Part shown: positions 13,975-27,306 of the stretch, piece by piece
Position numbering within the stretch: position 1 is the first letter of the stretch
How the letters are laid out: each line of letters opens with the position of its first letter
Source of the DNA: Sipunculus nudus
Taxonomy: Eukaryota > Annelida > Sipuncula > Golfingiida > Sipunculidae
NCBI GenBank assembly: GCA_026874595.1
Contig: CM049309.1
Coordinates: 3,508,076 to 3,572,075, forward strand
Direction of reading: 5' to 3'
Length of the DNA: 64,000 nucleotides
Made by a program: the position numbers and the translations under genes
Notes under the pieces: generated by a model
Told to the model about the DNA's origin: nothing
What the model saw: the letters and a program-made list of their open reading frames with translations, nothing else
Databases searched by the model: none

Positions 13975-14340
13975 TATTACATGGCTATAGTTTTCCAGTA
14001 TTACATTATTACATCTTTTCATTTCTACGTTATTATAGCTTTACATCATTACAAGATTACAGCTTTACATGATTACAGCTAAACACTATTAAATGATAGC
14101 AGCATTATATTATTACATCATTACAGCTTACATTTTATGTTATTACCGCTATACATTATTAAAGCTTTGCATTATTACATCATTACAGCTCTACATATTT
14201 GCAGTATTACATTATTGAAGCTTTGTATAATTCGATCATTATGGTTTAATAATATATAACTTGTTTACAAATTTGCATTATAAAACCATTACAGCTTTAC
14301 ATTATAACTTGATTACATCTTTACACTATTACATTTATAA
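13975..14340. repeat. Degenerate ATTACA-type tandem repeat in the GPCR intron
   Basis: Short phrases such as TTACATTATTAC, ATTACAGCTTTACAT and CATTACAGC recur every 10-25 bases for about 360 bases, with many substitutions. The tract begins within about 20 bases of the receptor exon's donor and fills the start of the intron. No coding signal is present. It looks like an old, diverged low-order tandem repeat. Confidence 0.7.
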
Positions 14341-14358
14341 CATGTACTGTGTACTTAC

Positions 14359-14653
14359 CGAGTAGATCTGCTATGGCCAGATTGACCAGGAAGTAGTTGG
14401 TGACGCTCCGCATGTGTCTGTTAGGCAAGATGACCACCAGAACCAGTACGTTACCAAACAAAGACAGAACAAACACGGGCACGTAAACACTAATTAACAG
14501 TATGGTGGTCGGCTCCTGATGCTTGTATAAACCCTCCTTAAACGCCTCAAGTTCGTCCTGAACAAACTGACAGTCGCTAGTGACGTTCCGAGGGAAAACA
14601 TCCCGGCACGAGTGGCCGGCGGTGGCCGCAACAATGGAAAAATTACCGTCCAT
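14359..14653 (-). CDS. First coding exon of a class A neuropeptide GPCR (orexin/allatotropin-receptor-like), partial
   Basis: The exon encodes 98 full codons plus one base. It starts at ATG 14653 and ends at a consensus donor (CTCG then GTAAGT, GT at 14358-14357), giving a phase-1 junction. Residues 1-50 are a hydrophilic extracellular N-terminus with two N-glycosylation sequons (N4-F-S, N23-V-T). Residues about 51-76 form TM1 with the class A G-N motif (LFGNVLVLVV). They are followed by the first intracellular loop PNRHMRSVTNYF and the start of TM2, NLAIADLL, with the conserved N-L-x-x-A-D aspartate. The RSVTNYFxVNLxxAD run is typical of orexin/hypocretin, allatotropin and related peptide receptors, which signal from the plasma membrane through G proteins. 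The split of the next codon after G fits the valine that follows ADLL in that family. The open frame past the donor (14321-14358) is intronic. TM3-TM7 exons were not recognised downstream (toward position 1). It could instead be a neighbouring peptide-receptor subfamily (QRFP/NPFF-like), since only TM1 and early TM2 are visible. Confidence 0.88.
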
Positions 14654-14829
14654 CTCTGTGGTCAGCGGAGCGTCCAGTGTATTTGCTGTGTCACTGAAAT
14701 GACTGTCCTTATTGTCCAGGTACTGGCTTCCAGGCAGCCAGCGTGCCCGCTGGATCAGCAGGCAGTCCCTGTCTGACTGACGAGTTACACTGTCACGGCC
14801 AGATCAGAGCCCGCTGTATACCTTACCTG
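14654..14829 (-). other. Possible 5' UTR and 5' UTR intron of the GPCR gene
   Basis: Reading the minus strand toward the receptor ATG, there is a strong donor-like CAG|GTAAGG (exon end 14827). About 130 bases later an acceptor-like TCATTTCAG ends at 14694, leaving a 40-base leader before ATG 14653. This would make a short 5' UTR intron. The sites are seen in the sequence; their use is inference, and unspliced 5' UTR is equally possible. No clear TATA box was identified. Confidence 0.3.
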
Positions 14830-17194
14830 CTTTAACATGATCACGGAGCTGCCAACCTCCCTTGAACATTTTTTTTCTATCTCCGACCTTATTATCCGTC
14901 ATATTTTGAACTCCAATGTCTTTTTTTTTCTCTTCTCAGCAAACAAACCAGTGTTACTATTGCTGCACACAAATTGTGAAGAAAAAGTATTCAGCGTTCT
15001 CGCACTTAATTCAATTTTCCACAAAGAATTTCCTTCTAAATTCATTGAAATCAGAGTTTGATATAAAGTGCGCCGTTAATCCTCCTTTGAGCAATATGTT
15101 GAGACAGCGTAAACTGTGAGTGTACTACCCCAGGCGGTAAAATACCGGTGTGTGCTGCTTCAGCCCTGACCGGCAGCTGTAGCCCTACTGTTCAATAGAT
15201 CAACGCTTTGCTCCTCAAGTGTTGTCGGCCGAGATGCGAGGCACGTCCAGTGCTACATTTGATCGTTGTTAAGTTCAACATTTCCTGTAACATCTTAGCC
15301 GATGCGATCCCTCTATTTTAGTGAGGCACCCAAAGCAATGGTCGTCTGCTGAGCACTTTGCCTGCGCCATATGGTGCTTTAGGCCTGTTCGCGTTTGTAT
15401 CAGTGATCCTATTAACAGTTGTATCGGTTCGTCCTCCAACTGGTGTTGGTATCAGATCTCTGTAATATAAGAGACACAGATAAAATATTAGATATAAATA
15501 CAGCGTTCATGACAAATTTGATGTACCGTTACATTCTCATGAGGTTTATGAAAGGGTGGTTAAAGAGCATTTAGGTGGGAAATTAGAAAAAAACAAAAGT
15601 TAGAATTTAAGGTAGGATAAATTGGATAAATAATTAAACTAGAGCCGTGCCATAGGCCTTCATGGCTACATCACCAAATTCCTGATGAAACTTTCCTGTG
15701 ATTGGTTTATCTCTTAGAAATTTTACTCCAAAGTTTATAACGAATTTGGTGAAAGTTTGTGAAGGGTTAAAGAACTATTATGTTTTGGAGATAATCCGGA
15801 TCTCCTTAAATTAACTTAATATTGTCTTGATCAAATAATTCATTACCATGGTGAAAGAGGACAATGTGTTTATCCAGTATGAGGGCTAAAGTCAATCGCT
15901 GGTATATATGTAAGTGAAGCAGCCACCCTGTTGATGACCTGCGACCCATAGACGCAACTTTTTTGTTTGGATACATATTACTAAACTCCTTGTTAATATT
16001 TCGGCTTTGCTTATTCAGAATATCGGCGGGGGTATAAATGAGGTCTTGAACTGCTATCTAGTTTGACAGGGCGAGATGGCTAATACCTTTTTATATCATC
16101 TGAGGATATTTTCTTCCTATGATACATCAACAAATTGTATAAACTCACAAGCCTGCAGAAAGCCCATTAAGAACATAAACCAAAAACACTGGTAAATATT
16201 TTCTAGATTATTCCTTATAACTATGCCCTAGGAATTAGTGTGTACAGACTTCAGGTTATTCATAAGGTCACGAGGTTAGTCGGAACTCCTTTTTTATTAA
16301 TCCTCAAATCTGTTGCGCGCCAAGTTCTATTGAGCAGCTGTTTTTCAGAAGAAGACATGAGCCGCTTTCTACCATAAATACCTGCAATCGATCAAAGAAC
16401 ATAAAAAAGACAGACGCTGGATAAAAAATCCCGCTTTTGTGAGCTCACTTGAGTCACTAGAACCGTGAGGTTTCAGATTTTTCCTACTGAGCTTTCCTGC
16501 ATTGACTAATTATATAATTAGGTATTATATATCGTTTCCAAAGGATTATCCCGACTGAGAAAAGATGCAAACAACAACGTGACAGTAATCTATAACGAAA
16601 TGTAAAATTGGTCATTATAATCATAGACAAGTTTATTGTCTCTTTCACGGTTCCATTTTGTTTCTATTATTTCCTTATTCCTGTGAAAGTATATGATGAG
16701 AAATCAAGATTTTTTCACATGTGAAAAAACAACTATTTAGGCGCATCCCGGTAGCATAAACAACAAAAATATTATTGTTTTATTGGTACGGACCTCAGGG
16801 GCAGAGAACCTATTTTGAGATGTAACGTGTGGCGTGACACTACAGAGGAACTACCAGCTTTAATGTTTAATACAGATAAATGTGATGACACAATGGGAGT
16901 CATTATACGATAACCATTATGGAAAGGTCAGTGTGCATGTGTCCTCTTTCAAGAACACTACGGAAAGGTCATTGGCCATGAGTAATACATTACGACTCCC
17001 CACTTAGGGAGGGGAGTATTATAGGGGTTGATTAACTTTTTCCTATATCAAAATCTGAGTCAAAACTTTTTAGGGGCTTTAATAGGTCCCTCCAAAAGTC
17101 AAACCCATTCATGAGCATGTTTTCCTTTCCCTTTTTCCTTCTGTCATTCGTGTTTGAGACTTAACATGATTTTAGACATGGTTTAGTCATCAGA

Positions 17195-17270
17195 GGGGAC
17201 AGATTTCCAACTGATATTTGTCCTTGGCCTTGACCTAATTTTCAAGGTCGTGCACTCCATTGATTGTTCC
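17195..17270 (+). repeat. Single unit scrap of an AGGTCA-type repeat
   Basis: TTGGCCTTGACCTAATTTTC followed by AAGGTCGTG resembles the sequence around the TGACCTTGACCT site of the third 302-bp unit near 49.45 kb (TTGACCTACTTTTCAAGGTCA). It appears here once, without a tandem array. Confidence 0.45.
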
Positions 17271-17291
17271 CTATTATCACCGCTCAGTTGC

Positions 17292-17330
17292 TATATATAT
17301 ATATATGTGTGTGTGTGTGGGTGTGTGTAT
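17292..17330. repeat. (TA)n(TG)n microsatellite
   Basis: A TA run of about 15 bases is followed by a TG run with single G and TA interruptions. Confidence 0.9.
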
Positions 17331-20227
17331 GTGCTTATGAACTATAGGTAATACAACATACGTGACTGGTTCATATGTTTCATTGCTTAAGAATTATAGA
17401 ATTTGATCACAAATAAAAACAAACTTTATTTATTTATTTTTATTTAATTTATTATTTTATTTTAGACAGTCATACATTATAAAATAACCATGTACATAGT
17501 TACATAAAAAACATACAGAAATACCTTAAAGAAGGTAGGTTATCTTTTGACAAAGAACAAAGAATAGGTAGCCAACTAAAATATATACGTGTATATCTTG
17601 TGTATTTTATCGTGCATGATGTCGTCATTAAAGTTCTTAAATACGTAAAGTTACGTGATATAATGTAGCGTTACAGTAACTCTTAATACATGGTGAATAT
17701 TAGTAGACTGTAAACCTGCGCCCTTTCTCATCAGGTAATTGTTAGGGTTAAGGTCACAAAACTTGGGAGGTAATCTCAGTGGTTTGGCAGGGACACGCTT
17801 TCCAAAGTGAACTTCGCTCATGAAATACGGGATTAGGGCGTGAGTGGTCCTGACCTAATTTCTACTAATCATGCAACAAAGCACGCTGGACAGTGGTCAA
17901 AGTAACGTTCATAGCCTGCCACTGTATTCCATGGGGGGCTATAATCAGAGCTCATCTACATCAAAGGCACTCCAATGGTTCTGGGAAATACGTTTCAGGT
18001 AACACACATAGGATTTTCGTAGTTTATTAAATTGACAAATCCCTTTCCGCTTTCTAATCGAGATAAATGAAATAGCAGCATTATTCACGGAATAATTGTA
18101 AACATGCACCCCTGAAATATCCACGGAAATGTCCTGCTTTCTGTGACTAACACGTGTGTGGTTTGATTGAAACCGTGTTGAACTTCAACAGGTCACAGTG
18201 TTAACGTCTTGTGGGAGTGAATAAAGCAATGTAACCACTGTGGCACGATTTACGACCATGGATTCGTTTCGTTATCAGAAATTTGTATGAAACTTTGTTC
18301 TTGGAAACAAGAGTGCGGGCCACTTGTGTGTGTGCTGGCCGTCATTGTCAATGCACCGAGACCAACATGGGGTTGATTAATTAACCGCTGTGAGCGGGCT
18401 GCCCCTCAACTAATTTAAACTCGCGCCAGCGACCAAAGCCAATTCCGATTCAACTCACGATACAAACTCGAACACCCGGGCTGGCAAACATCTGTACACA
18501 GGGGTTAACTTCCTGTCTATAGGAGGCCTTTCTTGCCGGTTCATTCATCTAAGGCATCCTTCCATCTTTGTAGCTGTGTTTTGTATTCTTCTCAGTTCCT
18601 CAGCATTAGTCTGTATAACTCCAGTTGTATTGACCCGCCACGCACATGGAAAATCCCTCTTATTGGAATCTTGGGACTTACGGTTCTTACGTTCAGCTGG
18701 TTATCATGTGCTGGATACATGTTAAGAATTCTCAAATTCTCAGAAACATGTTTATATTATTGTTGTCAGGTTTCTATTCAGTGACATGCACCCTGCGGCC
18801 CTGCATCGTTTAAGTAAAAAAAATATACCTCTTAATCGTAATGGAAGAAAAATTCAATAACCGACTGCAAGTGCCGTAACCTAAGTAACTAGAGTTGTGC
18901 CTCCAATGAAAATAACATAAAATATGTTGTATCTTATATAAATACGTAATACTGAATATTATCGGTGTTATTTATTTTTGCTTCTGTTTCTGTTTAGACT
19001 GCTCGGGTAGTTCTCAAATTTTACGGATTTGTCTTCGTCAGCCTCGATCGCTCTTTAGGACATGAAAATTGAATGCGATCGACTGTCTTACAGCGACTGA
19101 ATCCTAATCCGTCTCGTATACCCAGGGTAGCACACTTTGGGACCCATCATGTTACCTTGGAGACCGCCGACGGTCACCAAGGTGTGTCTGCTCCACTTTA
19201 TCTATCCGGATGCGGGGACGTAGACATCTGAATGATAGATATCCAGGTCCAGCATCCGTAAATTGGTACTATAAGATCACTGTGCTGTCCATATGGGTTC
19301 TCTGTTAGTCATTTATTAATAATGAGTGTATACAACGTGATGGCTGTGTTCAGCGAGATATTTTTTTACAGATACGTGTTGATGATAACGTATAAACGAC
19401 GTAATCTTCTTCATCACATCATCAATCACCATCATCATCAATGAAAAGGTAATTGGCGTTTATAGTCATTGCTATGCGTTTCTTCTTGTCCTATACCCAT
19501 AAATAAATGGCCTGTAATGTGTTTGAAAGAATCCGAAGGAGAGATACCGATGTTAAAAACTAAGGGTCATTGTATTGTCAGAGAATTTATAGAATATACG
19601 CAACGAGCAGAATGGCGAATTAATTATTGCAATCGGTCTCGAATTGGCCTAGTTTGAAGACCGTGGAACTTTGCCCACGGTTATTTGGCCCACGCTCAAT
19701 TAACCTTGTATTCACCATGGGTAACTATCAGTATTTAATTATAATTGTCCACAACCGATTGGATATCAGATAATGATCATTAAAAAAATCTCAACTTGGT
19801 ACTTCTATTGGATTATCCGTCTTTTGTTTAGGTACCAATTAAATCTCTAATATCTCAGGTATCTCTTTTCTGGTTTGCTGCAAAAATCATAATAATAGTA
19901 AATGGATTACTTTATCGTTGGTTGAATTAGGATTATATATGGCTTTTGTCAAGGGACCTATTAACTGCCTAATGGAAAGATACTATCATTTCAACCAATT
20001 TGATTGAGAAATTAAAACTGAACATAAGGTTGTAAAATTTCCCTTGTTTTATTTTCAATTTAGAATAACAGGATATCGAAGACTGACAATGTTCAACTCA
20101 CAATATTAGCAAAAAAAAAGGAATATTGATTAAACCAGCGGTATACACATAATTCCGGAAGGCGACCTGTGACATCCGGGTTTAAGTGTGCACGCAAATG
20201 GCAGCCCCTGTGAGCGGTTTCAAGAGG

Positions 20228-20352
20228 CTGAGAAAAGATGGGACACGAAAGTACTCTGAGGACAGCGTTCACACGAGAATCGCTGTATAGAATGTGTTTG
20301 ATAGAAAGAGGACGTGTATCGGCAAAGTTTCGAGCGGAATAACGATTTTTTC
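20228..20352. repeat. Dispersed repeat fragment, related to 58.8 kb
   Basis: ATGGGACACGAAAGTACTCT, GGACAGCGT, TAGAATG and CGGCAAAGTTTCGAGCGGAA with TAACG recur in order at 58829-58945 (TGTGACACGAAAGTACTTCG, GGACAGCGT, CGGCAATGTTTTAAGGCGAA, TAACG). It is a short diverged interspersed repeat of unknown class. Confidence 0.5.
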
Positions 20353-21934
20353 GACCACTCCCGAATCCTAAAATTATAGAAGTATATCCATTGTTTATTA
20401 TATGCAATTTACATTCCCATTTCACGTTTATAAAAATAAAACTCGGGGATTTAAAGCTAAAGTAATTAGGAGTACAAAAAGTTTTGGCGTAGGTAGGGTT
20501 CAGTTAATGGGATAACTGTCCCCTAGGAAAAGAGCCAAGGATGTATAGTGAAGAAAAAATGGACACATCAAGAAAGACCACAAGAATCGAATTAAAAAAA
20601 AACTGGTACTATTTTTCTTAATCTTTTAAAAATGTCGGGCATTTCAATTCTCCGCCCCGTGAACTAAAGGTTACCTTGAGCGCCTATACATTCTATACAT
20701 TCACCGTTTTCTGTTCCTGTGTCAAACAAATCACGATATATGATTCCTACAGCAAGGCTCCAGCCATTTCCTTATTGCGGCTTAAAAGGCAGACAGGGTG
20801 GCGTTATACACTTGAACACAGACGCGGATAAGTTATTTACAAGAAAGGGAAGACAAATGCTGTTACGAAACTGTTTGTCGATTAATAATTATCAAATAAA
20901 GGCCAACCTTGCGGACTGAGGAACTTTTGGATGACTCCATCAGGTGCAGCATCCCTATGCATAATATCTTTGTACCTTTTGCTGGTGGTCACGGGAACTT
21001 GGTTAAGTCGTGCATTAGTGGATTGGGACACGGGACCACCTTGTTTTCGGGGCCCCCATATACATAATTCAGCTTTTAGAAAGGAACAGGCCAATGCAAG
21101 GTTCTATCTCGCTGTAGCAGTAAACCGCATCACGACCTCAAACTGTAAGGTAATTGGTCTTTGATAGCATTAACTAATTTAAAGTGCTGTAACATAGGTT
21201 CTAATCTTGCAACTAGCTAGTTATGCTTAAAATGGTTCAATCAGCATCCAGCAAAGGTTCTTACATTTAGCATCTTAATGCAGAATTGAATCCCAGCATC
21301 TATCCTCTAAAGACAGCTATGGGGAGCTCTAAAGAGCTGATTTGACGGGAGTGCTAAGGGAAGCTGTGAGATCTCGAGATGTTTACATCATGTCAGTCAC
21401 TCTGTACGTTTTCAGTCCTGCCAAGATTCCTCTGACATCCCAAACAACCCTGTTTCTGTAATCCAGCCTAATCATTAGGATCTCGTGAAGACGGAAATAC
21501 ATCAACTCTGGGTTTTGTATGTCTCAGATTTGGTTGTCTGTACATGTAACTCCGCTAAGCATGAGGGCCCACAGACATGTACTGTACAAATACTGTCTTA
21601 TCAACGCGGAAGTCGCATAAACACGCCAGGTTAATCATCTCAGAGACACCACACCTGCGATCAATGATGTCGAAAACAGGTCGGTGTGTATTACTGGGTA
21701 GCATACCTTTCGAGTCCTTGTATGTCAAGCGCTCATTATCGCTCTACTAATGTTACTTTATCCTTTATAACTCACCTGTGACCGTAGCCATCGCTTGGCG
21801 CAGTCCATCGGCTTTGACTGAACGATTTCACACATAATTCTGCACACATTTCTATGGGGGACTGATTCGAAAAAAAAGTTCATGTATTAACCTTGGTAAA
21901 AGTAAACCATTACTGCTTTATGTTATTTTGTACG

Positions 21935-22663
21935 CAGCCCCAAAGTCGGGAAAGGGGGCTGTTCTGCGTCTTTTAAACATGTCATATATATATATTTATA
22001 TATATACATATATATATATATATATTTATATATATCAATAAATCTTTAAAATTATATTGATATTCCACAAAGCCCTATTAGTAGGAAGCAATCAAGTGAA
22101 AAATATTCATTGACTGTTATTTGCATATGATTTTCAGGTTTATATTATTATTGAAAATGCAGCTCCTGACATAAAGCCTGGCTATTTTGGCTCCAGTGAG
22201 AGTAGCTGGGTATTTACAGGTGATTTTAATTACCCCAGAATCAAGAAACCGGAAGCTTTCATATAGTCTCGTGGTGTATTCCAGGGTAAATTTTAAAAAT
22301 GAGGCATAGCAAGCGTCTAGTGAAGGTACAAATAGTTTGCACGGATTGTTTAACAGATTTGGGCATCCACCAATATCTTACAGAACAATCACAGGGTTTG
22401 GAGACTTCACTTCTGCACACAAACAAAATAGAAAAGAGAAATAGTAAAAAACATGAGAGAAATGTGTAAGTATATAATCCCTTTACTGTTTAGATTTTTT
22501 TAGAAATTTTCAGAGTTTGACACTCTTTACATTTACATTAGGAACAATATCTTGCTAAGCTTTTGTTCTTTCTTCACAAAATTTCAACAAATACAACAAA
22601 ACTAGTTCCTCTTTAGGTCAATAGGAACCTTTAGAATTGATAATAAATATACATTATTATATA

Positions 22664-22701
<38 letters not shown>

Positions 22702-22976
22702 ACATACACCTATATTTACATTACAGACGAGATCTTTCTTGTTTGTCTTCTTTGTTTTCCATATGGGAATATCATTACCATAACCGCGCATAGAGAAAAA
22801 TTAAAAATTTTTTTTTTACTTAATACGCCTTATTTTATATCTATGTATGTGCATACTTAATTATAATAACATTAAATAAATTTAAGTTAACAAACATAAC
22901 ACTTGCCAGTAGTTGACTGATATAGCAGAATTTTAGGGGGGGGCGCCCCTTTGCGCCCCCTATGAATACGCCCCTG
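21935..22976 (+). mobile_element. Nonautonomous hAT-like DNA element, copy 1 (left end missing)
   Basis: From GCAGCCCCAAAGTCGGG to the right end ...GCGCCCCCTATGAATACG CCCCTG this matches 59015-60540. Shared landmarks include CACAAAGCCCTATTAGTAG, GTAGCTGGGTATTTA, CAAGAAACCGGAAGC, TTAACAAACATAACACTTGC and GGGGGCGC. The right terminus, read inward, is CAGGGGCGTATTCATAGGGG, a CAGGGGCG-type end typical of some hAT families. The left terminus present in copy 2 is absent here. About 500 bases found in copy 2 (59121-59620) are missing. Two (TA)n tracts expanded inside. There is no transposase ORF. Confidence 0.7.
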
Positions 22977-25900
22977 CGATATTTCAAAGGTTCTTTGATC
23001 CATTTTTGAATATTTTTCTCTTGTTTATGCTAGTTTTATCACTTCATTACAGTGTGCTTTACATATCCGTTTGACTTTGCAGCTCAATGTCTTTGGTGTG
23101 ATCCCAGTAAGCACTTCAAAGGAAAAACTATGAAAACTATGAAATCTCGATTAGAACGTCAGAGAAGAAATCGTCCTGATGTGTCGACTACACGTTTGTG
23201 TCTAGATTATTCTTAACACCATTAATATAAACGACTTTGACTCCGCTGTACAATAAAGAAATATTCGTATCGCCAATCATTAAAAGGAACATGTGACCTA
23301 CAAACCATAAGTCTATCTATCACAATAATAAGCTAGTATCGCCTCGTGTTTTGACGCTGTACGCTGTAGAGATGGGGTTGTGTCTGAGATTAGTGGCTCC
23401 CCATTTTGGCGGCTTGTGACAATATATGACACGTGACAGGCAATATCAAGGTACAAACGACATAGAATTGTGTATATTTTTCATTGCTTCCCAGTTTCAC
23501 GGTAACCGCCTTTGTATATAATGCACCACCTATTTTCTATCATATCATAAACATTCCCGGAGTAAAACTACCGGTGACCCTAAGCTAGGAGATGTTTGAG
23601 GCCTAGATTGGATAACATCTGACCACAAGTTATAAACACTTATTCTCTGCTTTATCTGACTAAAGACTACCTAGGATTTTGAATTTGTGAATGCACAACA
23701 ATTTTGTTGAGACACGTTCCTGATTTATAACGTTCCAAATAATTTGAAGTGAATGATATAAAAACTGTTAAAATAAAAGAGGTCGGGGCCTTCCTTGTCA
23801 GCTAAGCCTATCTGTAAACCCGGCGTTAACAATAAAGTCCAGAAGATGGTAAACCGGATTGACTCTGTCAGAAAATATGAATAAATGATTATTATCAGAA
23901 GACAGCCTCGTTTTCATGTCCAACAGGATTAATGATTTAACTTTCATCACCATAACCCCCCCCCCACTAGAATTGCACACACACACAAACTGTGCACACA
24001 AAAACACGCACACATGAGCCCACTTAAACAAACACACGCACACAAGCTCGTATGTCCTCATGCTGGTAACTCCTTTTAATGAATATCGCCGATACCTTTT
24101 TGTTAAATTCTTATAAATTCATCTTTTAAAATGGATCGATAAGGGTATTAGAACTGCTGCTTGAATCTATACGCAAGGTTTGGTTATTTGTAAAAATCTT
24201 GAAAATACCTTTTTGAAAATAAATTATCAGATTTATTTAAACCACCTCCTAATCCCGCGTACTCTGCATTATCGTCAGATGCACTGGATGAGGCGTGTTA
24301 TATATACGCCACATTAGGATTTTGGTAAGTCCTATCAGGACTTACATTTGCGCGAACGCATAGAAAAATCAAACACTCGCACATACACGCGCTGAGGAAA
24401 AAACTTAAAATCTTCTATTTAAGATAAATTGACAATATAATATTTATATGACTACAGTCACGTAGTACAGAATGTTATTGACAAGCTCGCTTCAAATGTA
24501 CAGGCTCATTTCTCAACTGTTCTTATTATGTTCAGTCTTTATGGTAAAACTTGAGTTCTGATTCAATATTATCATCTTTTAATATGACAGGTGTCCTTCT
24601 CACAGGAGTTCCCGCCGACATTTAATGTTTCAGTTTAGCAAATTTTATATCTCATACGACCTTTTTTTTCTGTTAAATCTAGAACGGAAAACTGAAGCGA
24701 GAGAGCAATTCTTTTTATTTTAAAGGTCGAGATAAAATATGTGAATTTTTGCTGAAACAAACCCCAGAAAATATGCGACATTCTTGATACTTTGCCTCTG
24801 ATCAACACAATGTTTAACCAACCATATTGAATTTTGACCATTCTCAATGAGTTTTAGTAATATTAACACATGTGGTGATCTCGAAAGGGAACACAGCAAG
24901 CAGCAAACTAATGACACTAAAGAGAACTTTGTTTTATTCACTAAAATATTTGATCCGCGATAAATATGAGTAGCGAATCCCTAAAACAATATTATTTTTG
25001 CGTGGTCTCAGGGAAGGTGCAAAATAAACACGTGACGTGACGACACCTGTTGAAATGGCTGAAATGCGTCCCTGCGAAGTGTCGAGATATAGACAAAACA
25101 ATACTCATATGCCGTGATGAATTGTATGTAAATCTCTTTGTAGTATACACAGTCTGTTACACACTGAAAATCAATGTTAGGTTTTTGTTGATATTACGAC
25201 CATCGGACAATTCAGTATGACACGACGGTTAGAGAAAAGGGGTAATAGGTGATTACATTAATTTGAGTAAAATGACAACAAAGTCCCCTAAGCTAATAAC
25301 TACACCAAAAAACGCATACCTACACGAACACTTTGACAAAGACAAACATACAAACACGCCGATACGGAAAAACCGTATCTATTGACAACGTAGATGTCTC
25401 GCTGTTGAGAAACTTATTTGGCAAGACCTACGTATAATCTAAAAAAAAACAATGGCATCAATACACAAAAAAATAAACGTACAGACACCATAAAAGGAAA
25501 AAAAAGTTTCTCGTCTGGTTTTGTTCTTCGGGGGACCAACGAAACAGTCAACTAAAATATCTAAATACCAATACAAAACTACATAATTAAAGTCATCAAC
25601 CCCTCTCTACCGGGGAAAGGCTAACATGACTAAAACATACATCCATGTGAGCAAAATCCAGACGTTGAGAGGTAAATACCAATTTCGCCAGTGAAAAGAG
25701 ACACGTTATTATCTGAATAGCGTGAATTGCCTTAATCGAGAAGCGTGCAGACGAGTTGTAAACAAGTCTGGGTCGAAGAGACTTGGCGGCGTGACCATAT
25801 TTGTTGGGAGAAACTATCTGACTGGTCACGGATAAAAAAAATATTTTCTTGTCATCATGGATGTAAAAATATTATCCTCAAGTCCTACTTCTGCTCTTTC

Positions 25901-26582
25901 AAATGATCGCTGTGAAAAATTCCATCTGTGACACTGTTTTGCGACCTTATTGATATGTTTTAATATAAGACATAGATCAGTTTACATGCTCACTTTTTGA
26001 TAATAGAATATAATGTATGTAGTATTCATCATATATTTTGTTGTTGTAATGCAGTTAAATATAGCAAAATGTCATCTTCAATGGGGTTCAGAGGTTAATC
26101 AGTCTGGTGACATTTGCTGTTCGTTTTCTCATTAAAACACTTTCAAATGTAGCATTCATCATATACCATACATGCGATCCGTCTTTATACACAATAGTTT
26201 TCAGTTTATATGTTGGTCGCGTGCTTACCACTAGTTTCATGTTGAACTAGAACAGTTTATCTAGAGCGCATACCTCCGCCAAAGAAAAACAAACTCTTAT
26301 CCTGATTCCTAGTCAAAAGTAATTTGTCCGTGGAACCATTGCCATACGCAACCCACTACAAAGTTCCCCGGGAAATAGTTCAGTATAGGTTTTAGCACAA
26401 TGAAGCAAAATTCAAACAAACAAATAGACAAACGGACTTAATGACATTTTATTAATTGTATTAAAATGACAAGTTTAAGTAAAAGAAAAAGGTAAGACAT
26501 AACAAGGCTCATGAATGAAGAATAAATAGACACTAAGGTAAACATCAAACATCCACATGCATTAATTGACAAACCTGTTTAT
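22977..26582. other. No gene recognised
   Basis: AT-rich sequence with short open frames, a CA-rich patch (23972-24052) and a 21-base perfect hairpin (GTAAGTCCTATCAGGACTTAC, about 24326). Nothing else could be assigned. Confidence 0.5.
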
Positions 26583-26780
26583 TACCTCCTCGGGTATGCG
26601 TTCATTTGTGTATGTGTGTTCATTCACAACATAACTCAAGCAATCATGAACCGGATCCCATGAAATTTTCAGGACACCTCGGGGAATGAGCCAATGAAGA
26701 ATCGTTTAGATTTTGGCGTGGGTCCAGCTCATGATCCGTATCTAGGAAGGACTTCCAGGAATATTCTCAAATGTGCAGTC
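26583..26780 (+). repeat. Dispersed repeat of a widespread animal type
   Basis: CCTCCTCGGGTATGCGTTCA, then GTGTATGTGTGTTCATTCAC, GGATCCCATGAAATTTTCAG, GAATCGTTTAGATTTTGGCG, GGGTCCAGCTCATGATCCGT and ATCTAGGAAGGACTTCCAGG follow the order of a repeat familiar from fish and molluscs. A related scrap, GAGCGCATACCTCCGCCAAA, occurs at 26265, and similar CCTCCGCCAA scraps lie at 45.3 and 56.8 kb. Recognition is from memory of the pattern, not from a database. Confidence 0.5.
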
Positions 26781-27306
26781 ACATATGCCTGATTGAACAC
26801 TGGAATACGAGTCAAATAGGTGATTGCAAATAATTCTTGGGGAGCATATGCACCAATCAACCTTGAAATATCGGCCAATAAATGAATAAATTCATAGGTT
26901 GTGGGGTACCGTACATTAAGGACCGCCCACATGGTGGAGGCCTGCATTCCTGAGAATTTATAATTCTAGTTTATACAGTAGCTCTAATGCTCCACACCTT
27001 GACGAAAAATGATAAGCGTCGGAGTGGCAGTTGGTGACGTATCAAAAAGTGAACAAAAATTCATAAATAATCAATTTCGTGTCTCGCGTAATTGTCTACC
27101 CCTATCAATTAAATTCATTAGCCCAGATACCACATACCACGCAGGCATATTTGTTCTTTTCACTATTCAATATTTTGGAAAATCTAGACACGGGTTCTTT
27201 GAAAGTGCATCCCGTTGATAAAGTTGAATGTCGGACACTCGAGTAAAATGTAACCAGCAGAATTGTGTATTGGTGTGCGTGGTGAATGCATGGTCATGTT
27301 CAGGTA

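Larger units (their letters stand above)
14830..20227. other. Upstream flank of the GPCR gene, no further gene recognised
   Basis: Apart from the microsatellite at 17292 and the repeat scrap at 17195, this stretch is unique-looking. It holds only short open frames. Promoter and enhancer sequence of the receptor would be expected here, but no element can be assigned by eye. Confidence 0.45.
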
